Positions 11,668-23,874 of a stretch of 64,000 nucleotides of DNA are shown piece by piece. The notes under the pieces are model-generated. The model was not told where the DNA came from, searched no databases, and worked only from the letters and a program-made list of their open reading frames with translations. The position numbers and the translations under genes are program-made. Numbering within the stretch: the first letter of the stretch is position 1; every line of letters begins with the position of its first letter. The stretch is from Welwitschia mirabilis (lineage: Eukaryota > Gnetophyta > Gnetopsida > Welwitschiales), in assembly GCA_051453625.1 (NCBI GenBank), contig JBOZIK010000001.1:252480882-252544881 (forward strand), given 5' to 3'.

Positions 11668-12134
11668 TGTAAATTCTAATACATGATTTGAAAACTTACT
11701 TGTATAAATGCTAATACATTTTTTGAAAACTTACTTGTGAGATAAAGATGTATTCATAAGTCTCTACTAGTTCCTATTTATAAAAATTAGATTTCTAGCA
11801 TAATAAGGATTTCATTGTATTTTTTTTGAAAACAAAAATTTCTAAACACTAGTTTACTAATATAAGAGATAACGGAATGGTATATGAAGACTTAGCTAAT
11901 TTATCTCTTTTTCTTTCTTTGTATTCTTTGCTATCTAGTATCTAAATACCACTTGAACCACCTTGATCTCTTTATCACTTAATTTATGCATTAGTAATAT
12001 TTCAAGCTAGAATTATAGATGAAAGTTTTGGAAGGACCTAATAGTTTACATATTTGTAACCCACTTGAAGAGGAATGATAGATATTATTACAATTTTAGG
12101 ATTGCATTTGCATGGGTTTTTTAGGTATCCTAGA
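11668..12134 (+). repeat. start of Ty1/copia 3' LTR (tentative end)
   Basis: TG at 11668 follows the purine-rich tract. The first 70 bases are a 35-bp tandem duplication (taaattctaatacatg... at 11670 and taaatgctaatacatt... at 11705). A TATA-like tatttataaaaa lies near 11777. The right end is unclear because a gap begins at 12135. Pyrimidine-rich sequence ending 'cacctctcctctctaggg' near 13080-13097 resembles the end of a copia LTR and might belong here if the LTR is long. Confidence 0.5.
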
Positions 12135-12184
12135 NNNNNNNNNNNNNNNNNNNNNNNNNNNNNNNNNNNNNNNNNNNNNNNNNN
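12135..12184. other. assembly gap (50 N)
   Basis: Fifty N followed directly by a short (TA)n run, so the gap may mark a microsatellite that was hard to assemble. Confidence 0.95.
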
Positions 12185-13100
12185 TATATATATATATTTT
12201 ATTTGCATTGTAGCTACATTATTCCTTCAATCATTCATAAGGGAAATGTTAAAATTTAAGATATGGTAATATTAAAAGAATCATGATTTACTCCACATGT
12301 ATAAAGCTGTAAAATCCTTATAGTTACTTAGTTATTTAATCCTTAGTAGGTTATCATAATAATCATTAAAAAGTTACATTGTTTAATAATCTCTTTCATA
12401 TCTTTATTCTTTGTTTTTTGTTTTTCTTCTTGTAGTCTTAATAGATCCTTCAATATAACATTACTTAAAGATTTATTCACTTAAAACTTTTATTAAACTT
12501 ATAGGTAGTCAATTGACTAGTTCTAGTAGTTCTATCATCTATCACTTAAATTATAAAAAGATAAAGTTTAAAATAATTATTTTAGTTCATATTAATTATT
12601 TTTTTAAATGTTGTACTATAATTTAACCCTTTCTAGTTTTTTTCTTTCACTAAAAAATTTTAAGTGATCAAAAAATTAAAGAATTAACATGAGTTATATA
12701 TAAGTTAATTAATATTTTCCATTTAATTTATCAAGCTTATTATATATTATCATATCAAATATTACTTTATTCATATGGTTTTGCTTTGATGATAATTTAG
12801 TATTAACCATAATTTTTTAAATCACTGTATCAAAAGAACACTCAATTGTAAATTAATACTAGACTGTGAATTACTAGAAAATCCTACATTAGAGGCTAAA
12901 GATNNNNNNNNNNGAGCTATTAGAAATTTTTGATTGCACATTTTGTAGCTACTATAATAAAGAAATAAATGGAATTTTATTAGAAATACTTTTTCATATG
13001 AAAATTCTAGTTTGATTAATTCTTTATTATTATTATTATGATTAGTTATTTTTAATTAAATAAAATTCCTATAGGTTCTTCTATTCACCTCTCCTCTCTA
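12185..13100. other. no gene recognised; includes a 10-N gap
   Basis: AT-rich DNA with no readable frame of note. Ten N lie at 12904-12913. Near the right edge (13069-13105) a pyrimidine-rich 'ttcacctctcctctctaggg' resembles the 3' end of a Ty1/copia LTR. Confidence 0.5.
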
Positions 13101-13109
13101 GGGAAACTA

Positions 13110-15618
13110 TTTTTAAAACCTATGTCATGAGGTATGTTAACTTATTTAGTCATCACTTCTAATTGAGATGGAATTTATCCCTTAAATTCACTTTATTATT
13201 TAATAGGATAGTATCCTTTGGGTTGGAAAGAAGTTGTAATGAAAAATCACCCGCTCATTAAGTGTGGTTAATAGGTGAGTAGTAGTTTGAAAGAGTTGGT
13301 TTATTTCTTACTTGTTAGAGTTGGTTCATTTTTTATTCTACCAATTAAAGAGTTTAAGACATTAGATTATTAATTTTATTTTATTTATTATTGATGCAAA
13401 ATTATGTATGTTTGAATTAGATGTTTCATTCTATAGGATCTTCTATGCGAAGATAAGATGGTTCTTCTATTTAGGTTATAAGAATTTGTATAGAAACATA
13501 ATCATTTTGTTATTGCTATTAGTCATTTCTAGAAAATGCTTTTAACTTACATATGTTCATTTATTTCATTACTATCTATTTATAAAGTAAAATAAAGGAA
13601 GACTTGCAAGTTTCATGCTTATTAGAAGGACCTATATTACATATAGATTCATCATCAATTTTTTGACTTAAAAATCTTAAATTATATCCAACCTCTTAAT
13701 AATGTGGTCTAATTATTGAGTAAGAGTATTCCTCATCCAACTTATATATTTCTTGTTCTATGGATTTAGAGTTTTATTTAACTACTCTAGTGTTTCTAAA
13801 AGGTTTTTTTAATAAATTTTTATATTTCTTTTTTATTCTTTCAAAGGTTTTTCATGCTTGATCTAGCTATTTAGATGTGAAATTTCTAACACTCATTATC
13901 TTTATTTTTTTCCTACCCTTTGCAATTTTAATTTTATAGAAAATGATTGATAACATTCATGCCTTAAAACTATGTTATGGATATCTTTTTATAAATCTTT
14001 AATTTCCTTAAGGCATTATTAAAAATTTATTTTTCTTTTTTTGGAAGTGCATGATTTTACTTGTAAGTTCATTTATTTTATGTAATGGAAAGTATTTTTT
14101 GAAGAAGTCATAAGTGAAATCTCTTCATGACATAATCTAATAATGTTTTAGGTTATTTAATCAGGAATTTTCTTTTTCATTTAAGAAGAAAGGAAAAATT
14201 TTCATTTTAGTTACGTTGCCCTGATAGTTTATAGTTAAAATTAATGCTTTAAATTATTTTAAGTGTTGATAGAATTCTTTTAATTTAGATCAATAGACTT
14301 GAATAATAAGTTGATGATATCTTACTTTATTTCAATTTGGTTCATGTGAGGGAATAAAAACATGGAAGAATATATAATTGAATATTTATGTTGTCATAAT
14401 TTATTCAACATTTTCCTAGGTAACTCTTGATTCAAACTATATTTATTTATTTCAAACATGACTAATTTGACTAGAATAATATCAATGGGATATTTAGTTG
14501 AGTTTTTACTAGTTTAAAATTTATGTTATGAGTACTCTAAATCAAAATATATGTTTCAATTATTTAGAAGTGGTTGGTTTTCTAGTTATGCACTATTTCA
14601 TTTACAAAGTTAGCTAGTAATGTATTTAATCCAATGACGCATGAGAAGTCAAGATTAGTAAAAATATTTTTTGTGATAAATTACTAAACCAAAATGATAG
14701 AAATTTTTAAAACACATAATTTTTAATTTATAAGATGAAGAAATTCCAAAAACATAAGGTAGCATTGGTAGAAGTAATTATCATACTACTTATTTTCATA
14801 TTTTCAAATTATAGGAAATAAATAGAATACAATACAAAATATTTTGCTATTTGCTATAGTGGATCTATTAAAACCGTTTTTTTATTTCAAAAAATTTGTG
14901 TTCACAAAAGAGAGGTACTCATTAATAGAAAAATATGTAGAGTTTTCATGAATTTTAGTAATGGACACAGATTTAACCTCTATATAATTAGAAATTAAAA
15001 AAAGAAAATAAATCATATTTGTATAGAAGTAACACTTCATGTAATAGATGTGAGAAAAATATCTATGGATTATGCTCTAAATATCCTAGTTCCTATAAAA
15101 CATATAAATTTTTTGTAATTTTTATAAAATTATATTTATAACAATGTCAATAACTTACTACAATTTAAATTTTTTGATAGATTATAATCTATGGAAGATA
15201 TTCCCTACTTGTTAAGACATAGGTATTAGTTCTAAATAAGAAACTAGCACATCCTATTCATAAAAGCCATAAAGGTACATTAGATATTATCAGAATTCAT
15301 AAATGTTTTAAAGATAGTCTTGAATTAAAAAAAATGTTGAAAAAGTAATTAGAGGCTAAATTAAGTTGATTTAGATGTCTTTTTTTGTGATTTAAAAATA
15401 ATTATAAGAAAATATATCAAGCAAACCCTAGTTAATTAAAAGATAGATCATTAAGTACAACTTGAATTTATAGATAATCAATGAGATATTCATAATATAT
15501 TATACATGTAATAAAGTACAATGAAAAAAATGCTACAACATACAATGAAATATAGAAAACACTATGATATTATGAGAGATACCAAAGAGTAACATAGTAA
15601 TCATCTAAACCTGAACAA
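13110..15618 (-). mobile_element. Athila/Tat-type Ty3/gypsy remnant A (minus strand)
   Basis: On the minus strand, 13,400-13,560 gives the proline/asparagine-rich gag tail (YNLN...NHLIF.-like; family form YNPGWRNHPNFSW) and 13,800-14,300 matches the gag core of remnant B at nucleotide level. The part to the right (14,300-15,618) matches B's leader and LTR (for example atggaagatattcc near 15191 and the aggtattagttctaaataag phrase). No pol was recognised to the left, and the LTR runs into the 100-N gap at 15619. Sense of transcription is leftward. Confidence 0.6.
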
Positions 15619-15718
15619 NNNNNNNNNNNNNNNNNNNNNNNNNNNNNNNNNNNNNNNNNNNNNNNNNNNNNNNNNNNNNNNNNNNNNNNNNNNNNNNNNN
15701 NNNNNNNNNNNNNNNNNN
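15619..15718. other. assembly gap (100 N)
   Basis: Exactly 100 N between remnant A's LTR-like end and the decayed pol side of remnant B. The junction between the two minus-strand elements lies in or near it. Confidence 0.95.
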
Positions 15719-16129
15719 CTCTAATTTCAACTTTGTAATTTCTTTAATCTTTTTAATTATCAAATCAACTATAAGACATCATAACATCACACATTAAATA
15801 TGAAACATTGGAAAGTTAATAGTAGCATCTCATAGATTATGGACTTCTTTTAACATTACTTGTTTCTTGTGAGGATTGAATCAATACCTATATCGGGGTC
15901 TATTCCCTTTAGATTATAAATAGTTTATATTATCATCTTGTTATGCTTTTTAAGCCCAAAAGCTAAGACTTATTTCTACAATGTTGACAACGTTACAGAA
16001 GCTACTACAACATAAGAATTATCATCTCATAAGAGTGCATATCTTGGGTCTTTAAGAAGAGTTTTGTGATTTATATTAGGGACATATTATTCACTAGAGG
16101 ATTGTTTTTGTGGTGCATAGAGTAAGGCT

Positions 16130-16660
16130 TTAAAATTAGCTTTTCATTTTATTCACTCATAGTTAGGGTTTTTTTAAAGGGGAAGTGCTAATTTATCATG
16201 AGGTTTACATAATGGATAACCATTAGAAATGATAAACATGTAAGAATTTCATCTTTATTAGTTTCAAATAAATCAAGATCTTCTAAGTTATCCATCTAGT
16301 TATTTTTTATGACATTGAAAATTTTTAACTTTGTATTCATATTTTCAAATGATATTTTCACTACTCAACTTTTATAGTTATTAGAGTGCTAGAGGTAGTT
16401 ACAAATGACATTTCTAAGATAATAGTAAATCCTTACTATTTGTGTTTAATCTTTAAAACTATAAAGTTAATTAGAGAGTAAAATTTATCAACTCGTATTA
16501 GGACATCTTGTACAGTTTTCTTAGAAATCTTAGTTAAGTAGTATGCAAGTTGAAAATTTTTTCTAATTTTCTTGCAGTCCTTATGAATGAAGTTCTTTAT
16601 ATAGTGTATATAATAATCCAAGTTCTTTATATAGTGTATGTAACATTAAGTTCCTACTAG
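16130..16660 (-). pseudogene. Athila/Tat-type protease and following linker (minus strand)
   Basis: The minus-strand translation gives NFIHKDCKKIRKNFQ, then LTKISKKTVQDVLIRVDKF and LINFIVLKI. These match the stretch before and through the protease of Athila/Tat elements (family forms YAKFLKDLCTKKRK, VLVKVD.F..P.DF.VLD). Further on, LKIFNVIKNN and DNLEDLDLFE match the region between protease and RT (family VTFNVFEAMKYP). A 20-bp phrase (aagttctttatatagtgtat) is duplicated with 30-bp period at 16590 and 16620. No RT can be read before the gap at 15718. Confidence 0.6.
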
Positions 16661-16669
16661 CTTCTAAAT

Positions 16670-18960
16670 TTGACAAGCCTTTATCTATTCTTTCATTAGC
16701 TAACACCTGATATTGTTGGAGAGTTAAGATTTCTAAACTTTTATAAAATTTGTTCTCATTTATGGCATAACCTTATTAAGTTAACAACACATTTTTCTTT
16801 ACATTCAATTTTCTCTTTATTGTGTGCATATCTTTAAGAAATCTTTCATATAAATAGGATTTTCTTAATAGAATCTAATAAAGAAATGTTGATCTTTACT
16901 TTTTGAAATATTTTTAAGAACTCTTCATTGAGCTATTTCTTTTTTAGAGGTGCAAGATGTTTAGAGAATGTGACTTTTCTTAATTTCTTCATGTTTGTAT
17001 CTTTCCATATCATCTTGTTCATCTTTTTCTATCTTAAGATTTGCCTCAAGTTTAAATTTGATGTAAAGGAATCTTCTCTTGGTTGTTGGACATTTAATTT
17101 ATATTGGTACCACTTATAAGTAAGACTGTATTAACTTTCCTAACTTTCTCATATTTTTCAACAATGTTAACACCTTTTGGATTAGGCATTGGTTGAGCTA
17201 GAATGTTACATTTCTCTCTTTGGTTAATTAAAGATAGCAAGTGAAATATGTTTTGAAATAGTTGATTCATACCTTGTTCTAAAAAGTAAAGAATTTGAGC
17301 ATTTTGGTTGTTGATTGTTCTTTGCTAATTTAGTTTTTAGCAACTATTTAAGAATTTCCTCTAGCACTCTACTCTAAACTTACCTAGGTGCTTCTAAAGT
17401 AGAGGCTTTGTTTTGTTTATATTTCTATGAAAGGATAGGATGGTTTTTCTAATTTGGATTATAAGAATTTCTATAAGAAAATGATGATTTATATTATTTC
17501 TATCCTAAAAATTATCTCTTGGTTTATAAAACATTCATTTTTTAGCCACTAGAAGGATATTCATTTGTTTCATGTACTTATAGCACATATAATTCACTAG
17601 ATCCTTTGTTAACTAAATAAAGTTTAAATGAGTTAATATGATCTAGTCTCTTAATTATGAAGTCTATCTTTTATTCATGTCTACTTTTCTGTGGAGACTC
17701 CTCAAGGCATGGCTTTAGAATATTGATTTTTCCTAGAAACATATTGGTTCTAGATTATCTTTGCTAGTTTTTAGAACTTTCATCTATGTTTTTTATAGTG
17801 TTATAAGCTTAATCTAAATCTTTAAATGTTAAATTATCATCACTCATCATCTTTATTAGCTTCCTACTTTATGTAGTTAATCCTTCGTAGAAAAAGTTTA
17901 AAAATTTTTCAAGCTTCAAATTCATGTTACATCTCCTTCATAGATCTTTACAGCATTCAAATGCCTTGTGAAAAGCTTCATGATCTAGTCTCTTAGTTAT
18001 GATGTCTAAATTTTTATTCATATATGCTTCCTTATATAGGTTATACATTCCTTAACCTATGGCTTTAGAATATTAAGTTTGCTTGCCGAAATCTTTAGTT
18101 CTAGATGGTCTTTCTTAGTTTTTAGAAATTTCATCTATGTTTTTTGTGGTGTTATAAGATTCTTCTAAACATTTAAATGTGAAGTTATCACCTCTCATCA
18201 TCTATATTGGTTGCCTACTTTACATAATTCATCCTTCATTGCAAAAGTTTAAAAAATCTCCAAGCTTCAAATCCATGTCACATATCCTTCATAGATATTT
18301 AAAGCATTCAAATTCCTTGTGAAAAGGTTTATGAACTAGTCTTTTGATTATGAAGTTTAGCTTTTTATTCATGCCTACTTTCTTGTGTAGGTTATACATT
18401 CCTGAATATATGGCTTTAGAAGATTGAGTTTACTTAGCAACATCTTTAGTTCAAGATGGTCTTTCCTTGTTTTTAGAACTTTTATCTATGTTTTTTATAA
18501 TGTCATAGGATTCTTCTAAATCTTTAAATGTGAAATAAACACCACTTATTATCTATATTGGTTGACTATTTTATGTAGTCAATCCTTCATAGCAAAAGCT
18601 TAAAAAAATCTCTTAGCTTCAAATCATTGTTGCATCTCCTTTATAGATCTTCCAAGCATTTAATCCATTGTGAAAGGGATTCATTATTTTGCTCTTGCTA
18701 ATTCATAATTTTTCTTCTTAATTCATCGGTTTTATGTATTGGAAAATACTTTTTCAAAAATCCTTAGGTGAAATCTCTTTATAACCTAATTGAGTAAGGT
18801 TCTAAGTTATGTAAGTACGCTTTAGGATTTTATTCTAAGGAAAAAAGAAAAATTTTCATTATTATTATATTACCTTAATCACCTAGGGTTGACACTCTAG
18901 CGTTAAATTCTCTTAAATGTTCATAAGGATTTGTAAAATTTAGGGCATGAAATACAGGCA
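16670..18960 (-). pseudogene. Athila/Tat-type gag, minus strand, with internal triplication
   Basis: Reading leftward: gag core at about 18,900-17,640 (FFYEGLT, family FYNGL or FYEGL), then a zinc-knuckle relic reading YVL..VHETNEYPSSG (both outer cysteines changed), then SSFSYRNSYNPN.KNHPILSWK (family NPYS.TYNPGWRNHPNFSW), then EQGMNQLFQNI, LAQPMPNPKG and VNTVLLISG (family VNAVTLRSGK). This order is diagnostic of the Athila/Tat group. The core contains three tandem copies of a ~345-bp segment, so the original was enlarged. Many stops; non-functional. Confidence 0.75.
17640..18690 (-). repeat. three tandem copies of a ~345-bp gag segment
   Basis: Copies start at 17640, 17982 and 18333 (spacing 342 and 351). 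Each begins with a gatctagtctctta-like phrase, passes through 'atggctttagaa', 'ttcatctatgtttttt', 'tttaaatgtgaa' and 'aatccttcatag', and ends with 'cattcaaatgccttgtgaaaa'. Pairwise similarity is roughly 80% by eye. 342 and 351 are multiples of three, so the duplications may have kept the gag frame. Confidence 0.9.
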
Positions 18961-19834
18961 ACAAATTAATAATGATAAGTTTCATTTGAATTCTATTTAT
19001 ATGTAGGAGTCAAACCATACAAGAATAGGTAGCTAAGCATTCAAGTTATCATAAAGATTTGAACATTCTCTTAGGTATTTTTGATGAATACTATCTCTAT
19101 TAATTTTAGACATAACTAATTCAGTTAGAAGGATATTTAAATGATCTTTAGTTAAGCTTTTAATATTCTAAAATATAGGTTTAAAATATTCTTAATCAAA
19201 CTGAAAGGCAAAGTTATATTAAAGTGGTTAGTATGTTGGCTATTTGTCAATATCCTTACATATTTAGCTAGTAGAAGATCTAATCCAATGATGCATGAGC
19301 AACCAAGATCAATGAAAAGACTTTTAAGATAGACTACTAATGAAAATTAGTAAAGATTATCAAAAAGTACTATAGCATCAATAAAAGTGGTGGTAATGGT
19401 CTCAAATTTTTATTTTTTTGGAATGAAAAATAGATAGTAAAGATAATGCAAAATTATACTATTTAATATAAGGTAAAGGGACAAAAGAAATTTTGAATTT
19501 AAAATTTTATGATATGTAGCACAAATTGACCTATGAATAGTGAAACACATTAAGAGGTATTTAAATTTCAATAGATAAAGTACACCTAACCTCTCTCCAA
19601 CTAGATATGTAAAACAAAATAAAATACATTTAGATAAAAGTAAAGTCTCACAAAATAGATTTGACATAAATGTCCATAGATCTAATACCTCTACTCTAAA
19701 TGCTCCTAATTTCTATAAAATAGATAATGTTTGGTAATTTTAATAATGAAACATATAAAAAAATATAAAATAATTTTCACAAAGGAAATACATCTTATCT
19801 AACCAAAGAATACTAACTCCAATAGCTAGCAAGG

Positions 19835-21060
19835 ATGCTAAAAACTTGCTACATCTTGACTTTTGTTATAAATTGAAATCTTTAGAAGATGTAATCCAGC
19901 TATGAAGATATACATAGCAGTTTCAAATAAGTAAACTAAAGAGACTTTTCGGAGTATATTTAACCCTAATTATCCTTCTCTCTTATGGATTATAGAGGTA
20001 TTTTAAAGCTCACAAACTTTCTATGAAAAGATTTCAGATAATGATCTAAATACACAAGGGTTTTGAAAAAGCATTAAGCATTAACATATTATAGATTCTT
20101 CTTCTTTGAATCAGGAATAATTGTTCATAAGATAATCTACCAAATAAGCCCAAGCTAGGTTAAAGATATTATGTTTAATACAAATCAGATTTATAAATAA
20201 GTAATAAATTATTCAATGCAAACTCTAAATCTCATTAAGGCAATAATATTAGATATGTTATATCATACAATAAAATGTAGGAAGTAGTAGGATATTATGA
20301 AAGATGTTAAAAACACTAACACATCAACCATCTAAATCCTAATAATACATTGAAGGTACAGACCTAAATGATAAATACAACAAAAAGACTTTAAAATATA
20401 CTATTGCATAATCAATAATTACAATCGTATTAATGATAAAAGAAAAGAGATAAATCTATCAAAAATTAAAGTGCATTCATCAATGATGCAAACATTATAT
20501 ATAACATCAAATTAGGAAGAATAAAGGATTAGAATATCATATTAAAACAAGCCCTTATTATAGCCATTAGAATCCTATATCTAAAATGCTAGAGTTATGA
20601 CAAATAGATGAAGACCATACTCCAACAATGGTAGGCTCCAAGATATAATAAACCAAATGATGAATGAGATATTAATAAAATTTAAAAATTAAGATAAACT
20701 ATGTTTTTATAGCTCTTCTTAAGATTATAGATATCTATTAATTTATTTTTATTACTAATAAATGTATAGGAATAGATCTTCTTAGGTAATAACATAAAAC
20801 ATGTAGCATTTAGTATTTATAGTTTTGTTTAGCACTAGGGTATAAGTTTAATTTAATAACTTATCATCAAAATATAATTTCCTTTTTCACATAATCCATT
20901 TGGCCCTAAAACACTTATGAGATTAGTAGTCTGGATGTTAATACCTTCTTAGTAATACTAATCTAATAAATTAATGAATCAAACATTATTGCTAATAATA
21001 ATTTAATTATAGATATGATATTTATATCCTTAAAAATATATTTAGTTACTAAAGGGCGAA
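19835..21060 (-). repeat. LTR-like copy B of the minus-strand Athila-type family
   Basis: Similar sequence recurs at 15,145-15,618 (copy A) and 34,753-36,060 (copy C), in the same order. Shared landmarks are a t(g)gaagat phrase early on, 'ccttctctcttatgg/cttctctcctaggg', 'agcactagggtataag/agcactggggtataag', and a shared 'aataataatttaat' at the right. Left edges start tgctaa / tgtcaa / tgccat, which would be the minus-strand ...CA end. Exact ends, primer site and target duplication were not found, and weak homology continues further left, so the limits are approximate. Confidence 0.5.
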
Positions 21061-23870
21061 ATATGTAAAAATTAAAGTATAAACAACCATTAGAAAAAGG
21101 AGTAGTTAAAAGTTAAAGCAAAATTTTCTTAAAAATGGGATGAATAGTATTAACATAATTAGGCATATGCAAATAATTCTAAGTTAAGTTTACCTTCATG
21201 ATTATTTAATTATTAAATAGGTATTCACATGGTGATTTAGAAAGTGGGATTCTAAATTCTTATTAGAATGGGAGTATTATGTTCTATGCATACCTTAGAA
21301 TTTAAGATATAATACTTATTCATACATATATAATTCTTTCAAATTATATTACAAAGAGAACCTTGACTATATAGTATGGGATTCTATGAAGTAATTAAAA
21401 AAAAAAAAAAAAAAAAAAAAACTTAGATCATGAGATGTAGTTTTTAATGAGGATATCATGTTCTATAAATCAAAATAAGAAAATTAGAATAAAGAAGATT
21501 TTTATTATAGCATCTTCCATAAATCTATGAGAATTTTATATTTTAAATAAGAGAAAGTGCATCCTTCTTAACAAAAAAAATGGAAATAGAAATTATAAGA
21601 ATGTCTTTTCTAAAACTAAAACTAAACAAGATAGAAAAGAAGAAGCTACGAAAAAGTCTTCTTATTTAGTTAGGTACTTTACAAGGAAGACTAAACCTTC
21701 ATCTAAATAGTTACCCTTTTTGCGTTATATTCTATAAATTAATGTAGCATACTTTAAGCCTTATAAGAAAGCCATCATGTTTTCAAATACAAAAAGATGA
21801 ATACATGTCATAAATGAAAAAATGAAGTATTTACTCTAGGATCAAAATTGCTCCTAAATTAGATTTTGAGTTAGCACAACTATATATCAAATCACCTTTT
21901 TAACATTATAATTTAAAATAAGAGATCTATTTGTGACAACCTAAATATTTTAATCATGAAAACATATGTGTAGATCAAAGAGTCTTGACTATTTAAGGTA
22001 AATACTTAGATAATGATATAAGAGGTTTAACATATTTATGATATAGAAAAAGCATTAGATAACTTAGGTTGCCTATATATCTATTTGTAAATAATTATTA
22101 AAATAACAATCATTATTTTATTATTCTAAGTTAATGGTAAGTGATTATACATTAATTTTTATAATTAGAACCTCTTAAAATTTAGTACAATAATTATTTT
22201 AAGGGTATAAATAATATTTTTAACATTTATTTTCATTATTTAAGATTTTATTCTAATTCTTACAAAAAATTCAAGAATAAGAACTAATGCTTAGTGTTTA
22301 CTTTGTAGATCATGAGAGGCTACTTGACTTTTAATTAAAGGTGTAAACCCTAAGAAGACTTCTACCATCATTAAATTTATGATACCACTAACATTATAAA
22401 CCATGCTAGATTTTGAAAAAGATATAGTAAATATTAATCATATAACAATCAATTCCATTAAATAGAGAGATGTACAAGTAAATGATAAAGTCATCTTGAT
22501 CTAACCATGTCTAATGAACCTCAAGCTATTAATCTTGTTAAATTAAATGTAAAACCATAACCCTAATGCTATAAAAGAGTAACGTATCTCAAGCATTAAG
22601 AATCATTAATCCATCATTTCATCCATCATCTTATAATTATTTTATTTAAAAATTCATAATTTGGATCTATGATATTTTATCTTTTCTCCCAGATTTTTTG
22701 TTAATTTAATTATATATTTTATGACTATCATGAGACCCTTTCTCATAATGAGGTTCTAAGCTTTTTTTTTCTACTTAAGCATGTGGGAATTTTTGTTCCA
22801 TTGGGAATCTTTCTTAGTGATTAGAAGACTATATTTTACACTAAATTATTATTCACTATACTATTTGCATTAATAATTAATGAAATTTAACCTATGATTG
22901 AATTTTCTTTTCTTTTACATCATTAATACATTTATAATTAATTACATAATAATAGTTCATATTAAATATTCTTTTGTATTTATTTATTTGAGTTCGATTA
23001 TTTTAATATTTTATTACGAATTTATTAGAATAGATAATTGATGTATTACATCTATAATGTATTTTACACTTTTTATCTCTTCTATTATATTATAAAACAA
23101 TCCATCTATTAATGGTAATGATACTATTTTGATGTCATAAGTACTTTTATTTGTATTCATGAAATTTAATATTTTCATCAATGATCTATCACTTATCCAT
23201 AAATTTTTTTATGAATTAATGATCTTTCATTTTAGATTAAGAGAATAATGGTAACTTGGTTATTTAATTTGTCTTATGAATAATAATTTCTAGTACTTAA
23301 GAGGAGTGTTTTTTAATTTCATATTTTGATATTTCCTTCTTAAAATATATTTATCTCTTATTTTAATGATTTGATTTAATGTTAATGAATGAGTATAAGA
23401 TTTAAAATTATTTTGTGATTCTTGTGAAAGAATGATCATTATGATTATTTATATTATAAGTAAAAGACTTAGTTTCCACTTTAAGGTTTCTACCCTCTAC
23501 CTTAAGATTATGATAAATTTCTAGATATTTTTTTACTATCATTTATTATAAAATAGTAATATTTTGGTTACAAAAAATGATTTGTGCTAAATTAATAGAT
23601 TAAAGATAAAGTGGCATATATGGATTTATCAAAAATATATTAAAAAGATTGAGAAAATTCTTAAAATAAGAATTTAAAAAGAGAAGAAGAACAAAAGTAT
23701 TTGAATGAATTAAACCAATCAAATTTGTAGGTACTAGAAGATTTAACATATCTAATTATGACCCTATTTTCATACCTTTATAGGCCATGTCAAGTTTTAA
23801 AAGAAGTATTCTACATTTTATAGCAAACATAATGGAGATATTAAAGCAAAACCTTATAAACTATTGATCT
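21061..23870. other. no gene recognised; possible gypsy-type LTR and an A25 tract
   Basis: A run of 25 A lies at 21397-21421. At 21932 a TGTGACAACCT start resembles the 5' end of some Ty3/gypsy LTRs, and a TATA-like ctataaaag lies at 22569-22577, about 640 bases on, so a solo LTR is possible but its end was not found. 22,620-23,838 is T-rich without readable frames. Confidence 0.35.
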
Positions 23871-23874
23871 AGTT

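Larger units (their letters stand above)
8700..12100 (+). mobile_element. Ty1/copia element, 5'-truncated, decayed
   Basis: The order GAG-pre-integrase, integrase, RT, RNase H (integrase before RT) identifies Ty1/copia. Gag and protease are not recognisable upstream, so the 5' part is lost or too decayed. At the 3' end a purine-rich run (aaatttaaagatgaag, 11652-11667) precedes a TG at 11668 that looks like the start of the 3' LTR. Confidence 0.85.
13110..21060 (-). mobile_element. remnant B plus A: minus-strand Athila/Tat region
   Basis: This entry gives the outer limits of the two adjacent minus-strand remnants. In B, protease (16.4 kb), gag (17-18.9 kb), leader (19-19.8 kb) and LTR (19.8-21.06 kb) are in the right order for leftward transcription. 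A repeats gag, leader and LTR further left without pol. The two could be a tandem of truncated copies or the result of recombination between related elements. Confidence 0.5.

Noticed and set aside
16928-17119. Hydrophobic plus-strand frame as a membrane protein
   Set aside because: It lies opposite the antisense gag C-terminus (VNTVLLISG-type signature on the minus strand) and is a shadow in AT-rich sequence.
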